Of a stretch of DNA of 30,126 nucleotides, positions 29,192 through 30,126 are shown piece by piece (the first letter of the stretch is position 1; the number at the start of each line of letters is the position of its first letter). Both the position numbers and the translations under genes were made by a program. Below the pieces are notes generated by a model that was given only the letters and a program-made list of their open reading frames with translations, was not told where the DNA came from and did not search any database. Where the stretch lies: assembly GCA_904502015.1 (NCBI GenBank), contig CAJGEA010000006.1, positions 1 through 30,126 on the forward strand, given 5' to 3'. The stretch comes from an uncultured Clostridia bacterium (lineage in GTDB: Bacteria > Bacillota > Clostridia > Oscillospirales > CAG-272).

Positions 29192-30126
29192 ATGAAAGGC
29201 TCAACGAAACGCTTTGTATCCATGATGCTGGCCGTGTTGATGACGCTCGGCATGGTCGCCGCCGCGATGACGGTGAATCTGTCCGCTTTGTCCTACGGCG
29301 GCTCGTCTTCTTACAGATCGGGCAAGTACTACTCTCAGCTGACAAGTGTTCAGCTGACGGGTAACCAGAGAACCGACATTATCAATGTGGCAAGCTCCCA
29401 GATCGGCTATCAGGAGGGTAATAATTCCTCTCAGCTGAACGGCTCCGCGTACGGTAGCGGCGACTATACCGAGTACGGCCGTTGGTACGGCGTACAGAGC
29501 CTGTGGTGTGCCATGTTCGTTTCCTGGTGTGCAAGCACCGCGGGTATCAGCACCGGCATCGTTCCCAAGCACTCCTACACCGTCAGCGGTTTGCAGTGGT
29601 TCATGAACCAGGGCCGTGCGTACAGCCGCGCGCAGGTGGCTGCCGGTCAGTATACGCCTCAGCCCGGTGATATCATTTACTTCAAATACGCACGTAACAA
29701 CGCGATGACCAACCACGTCGGCATCGTGACCGGCTATTCCAACGGTATGATCCACACCATTGAGGGTAACACCAGCGCTGCAGGTTACTCCTCGAACGGC
29801 GGTGTGGTCGCTCCCAAGACCTACTCCATCAGCAATTCCTACATCGTATATATCTGCAAGCCCAACTACAAGGGCGCTACCATCCAGGCTTCCTCCTACT
29901 CCAGCGGTAGCGTGTCCATCCCCGCTCACTATAAGGATTGGGTGTTTGACGCCAATTACTACGCAAATCGCTACGCCGACCTCAGAGCCGCGTACGGTTA
30001 CGATGCAGGCAGACTCTACAATCACTTTGTAACTTGCGGTATCCGCGAGGGCCGCGTGGGCAGCGCTCTGTTTGACGTAAAGTACTACGTCAGTTCCAGC
30101 GCCGATCTGCGAAGAGCGTTTGGAAC
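29192..30126 (+). CDS. Secreted CHAP-domain peptidoglycan amidase/endopeptidase, 3' end beyond window
   Basis: The 311 visible codons start at an ATG nine bases after GGGAGG. A signal peptide (KRFVSMMLAVLMTLGMVAAAM) is followed by a Ser/Tyr-rich segment and a CHAP domain: catalytic cysteine in LWCAMFVSWCAST (about residue 107), histidine in NHVGIVTGYSNG (about 174) and the following IEGNTS. CHAP enzymes cut peptidoglycan as NAM-L-Ala amidases or cross-bridge endopeptidases. From about residue 250 begins a repeat of the form FDxxYYxxxYADLRAAYGYD..LYNHF..CGIREGR, with a second copy (FDVKYYVSSSADLRRAFG) cut by the window end. I remember such repeats from clostridial surface proteins, probably wall- or glycan-binding. 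Confidence 0.88.
   Translation, partial: MKGSTKRFVSMMLAVLMTLGMVAAAMTVNLSALSYGGSSSYRSGKYYSQLTSVQLTGNQRTDIINVASSQIGYQEGNNSSQLNGSAYGSGDYTEYGRWYGVQSLWCAMFVSWCASTAGISTGIVPKHSYTVSGLQWFMNQGRAYSRAQVAAGQYTPQPGDIIYFKYARNNAMTNHVGIVTGYSNGMIHTIEGNTSAAGYSSNGGVVAPKTYSISNSYIVYICKPNYKGATIQASSYSSGSVSIPAHYKDWVFDANYYANRYADLRAAYGYDAGRLYNHFVTCGIREGRVGSALFDVKYYVSSSADLRRAFG

Noticed and set aside
29077..29364. 95-residue frame (MIPMCLFCAFC...) overlapping the CHAP start
   Set aside because: It lies in the structured leader and overlaps the signal peptide coding region in another frame; the downstream half is arginine-rich shadow sequence.

Overview
The window reads as chromosomal DNA from a fairly high-GC Clostridia-type Firmicute, most likely an uncultured gut Oscillospirales/Christensenellales-like lineage (inference). 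The reasons are near-consensus sigma-A promoters (TTGACA, 17 bp, TATAAT) before many genes, strong AGGAGG-type ribosome sites, and a gene set typical of that group (YmdB, MtaB, AlaX, CNNM/HlyC, a DUF4430 lipoprotein with an ECF S component, a CHAP amidase with an F-YY-DL repeat tail). There is no rRNA, CRISPR array, transposase or recognisable phage gene. The single tRNA is tRNA-Leu(CAA).

Layout. 1-405: 5' part of a leftward FkbM-like gene. 496-846: HIT protein. 868-1100: hairpin-rich convergent spacer. 1102-3837: leftward cluster of an amidase, a YmdB phosphodiesterase and a DUF1015 protein, divergent from recG (3937-6114) through two overlapping face-to-face promoters. 6146-6325: MITE-like structured repeat. 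6402-10352: cobalamin riboswitch, DUF4430 lipoprotein, ECF S component, RluC/D-type pseudouridine synthase, Lnt. 10490-12267: small lipoprotein, then mtaB. 12306-15865: an unusual trio made of a shrunken PurL-like protein joined in frame to a nucleoside hydrolase, then a shrunken uronate-isomerase-like protein. 16014-18371: large secreted beta-propeller/Big_2 lipoprotein. 18500-19687: alaX (leftward). 19807-21402: structured leader with a candidate attenuator, then a CNNM/HlyC transporter. 21489-21940: tRNA-Leu followed by tandem copies of its own 3' end and terminator. 21994-22920: PHP-domain protein (leftward). 23049-24831: AT-richer islet with two small lipoprotein genes carrying near-duplicate promoters and separated by a 306-bp palindromic element. 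24863-28747: leftward dat, gtrA, cysS and a sugar-isomerase-like gene. 29035-30126: leader with alternative hairpins, then a CHAP amidase cut by the window end.

The genes are mostly housekeeping: RNA modification and decoding quality (MtaB, RluC/D, AlaX, CysS, tRNA-Leu), envelope and lipoprotein work (Lnt, amidase, Dat, CHAP, several lipoproteins), and nutrient uptake under B12 control. The parts that deserve a second look are (a) the 306-bp element at 23576-23881, whose two hairpins carry perfectly complementary 19-nt loops; (b) the pair of apparent pseudoenzymes around the nucleoside hydrolase at 12306-15865; (c) the tRNA-Leu 3'-end tandem array; and (d) two unassigned leader RNAs upstream of the CNNM and CHAP genes. 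All family calls come from reading motifs by eye; no database search was run.
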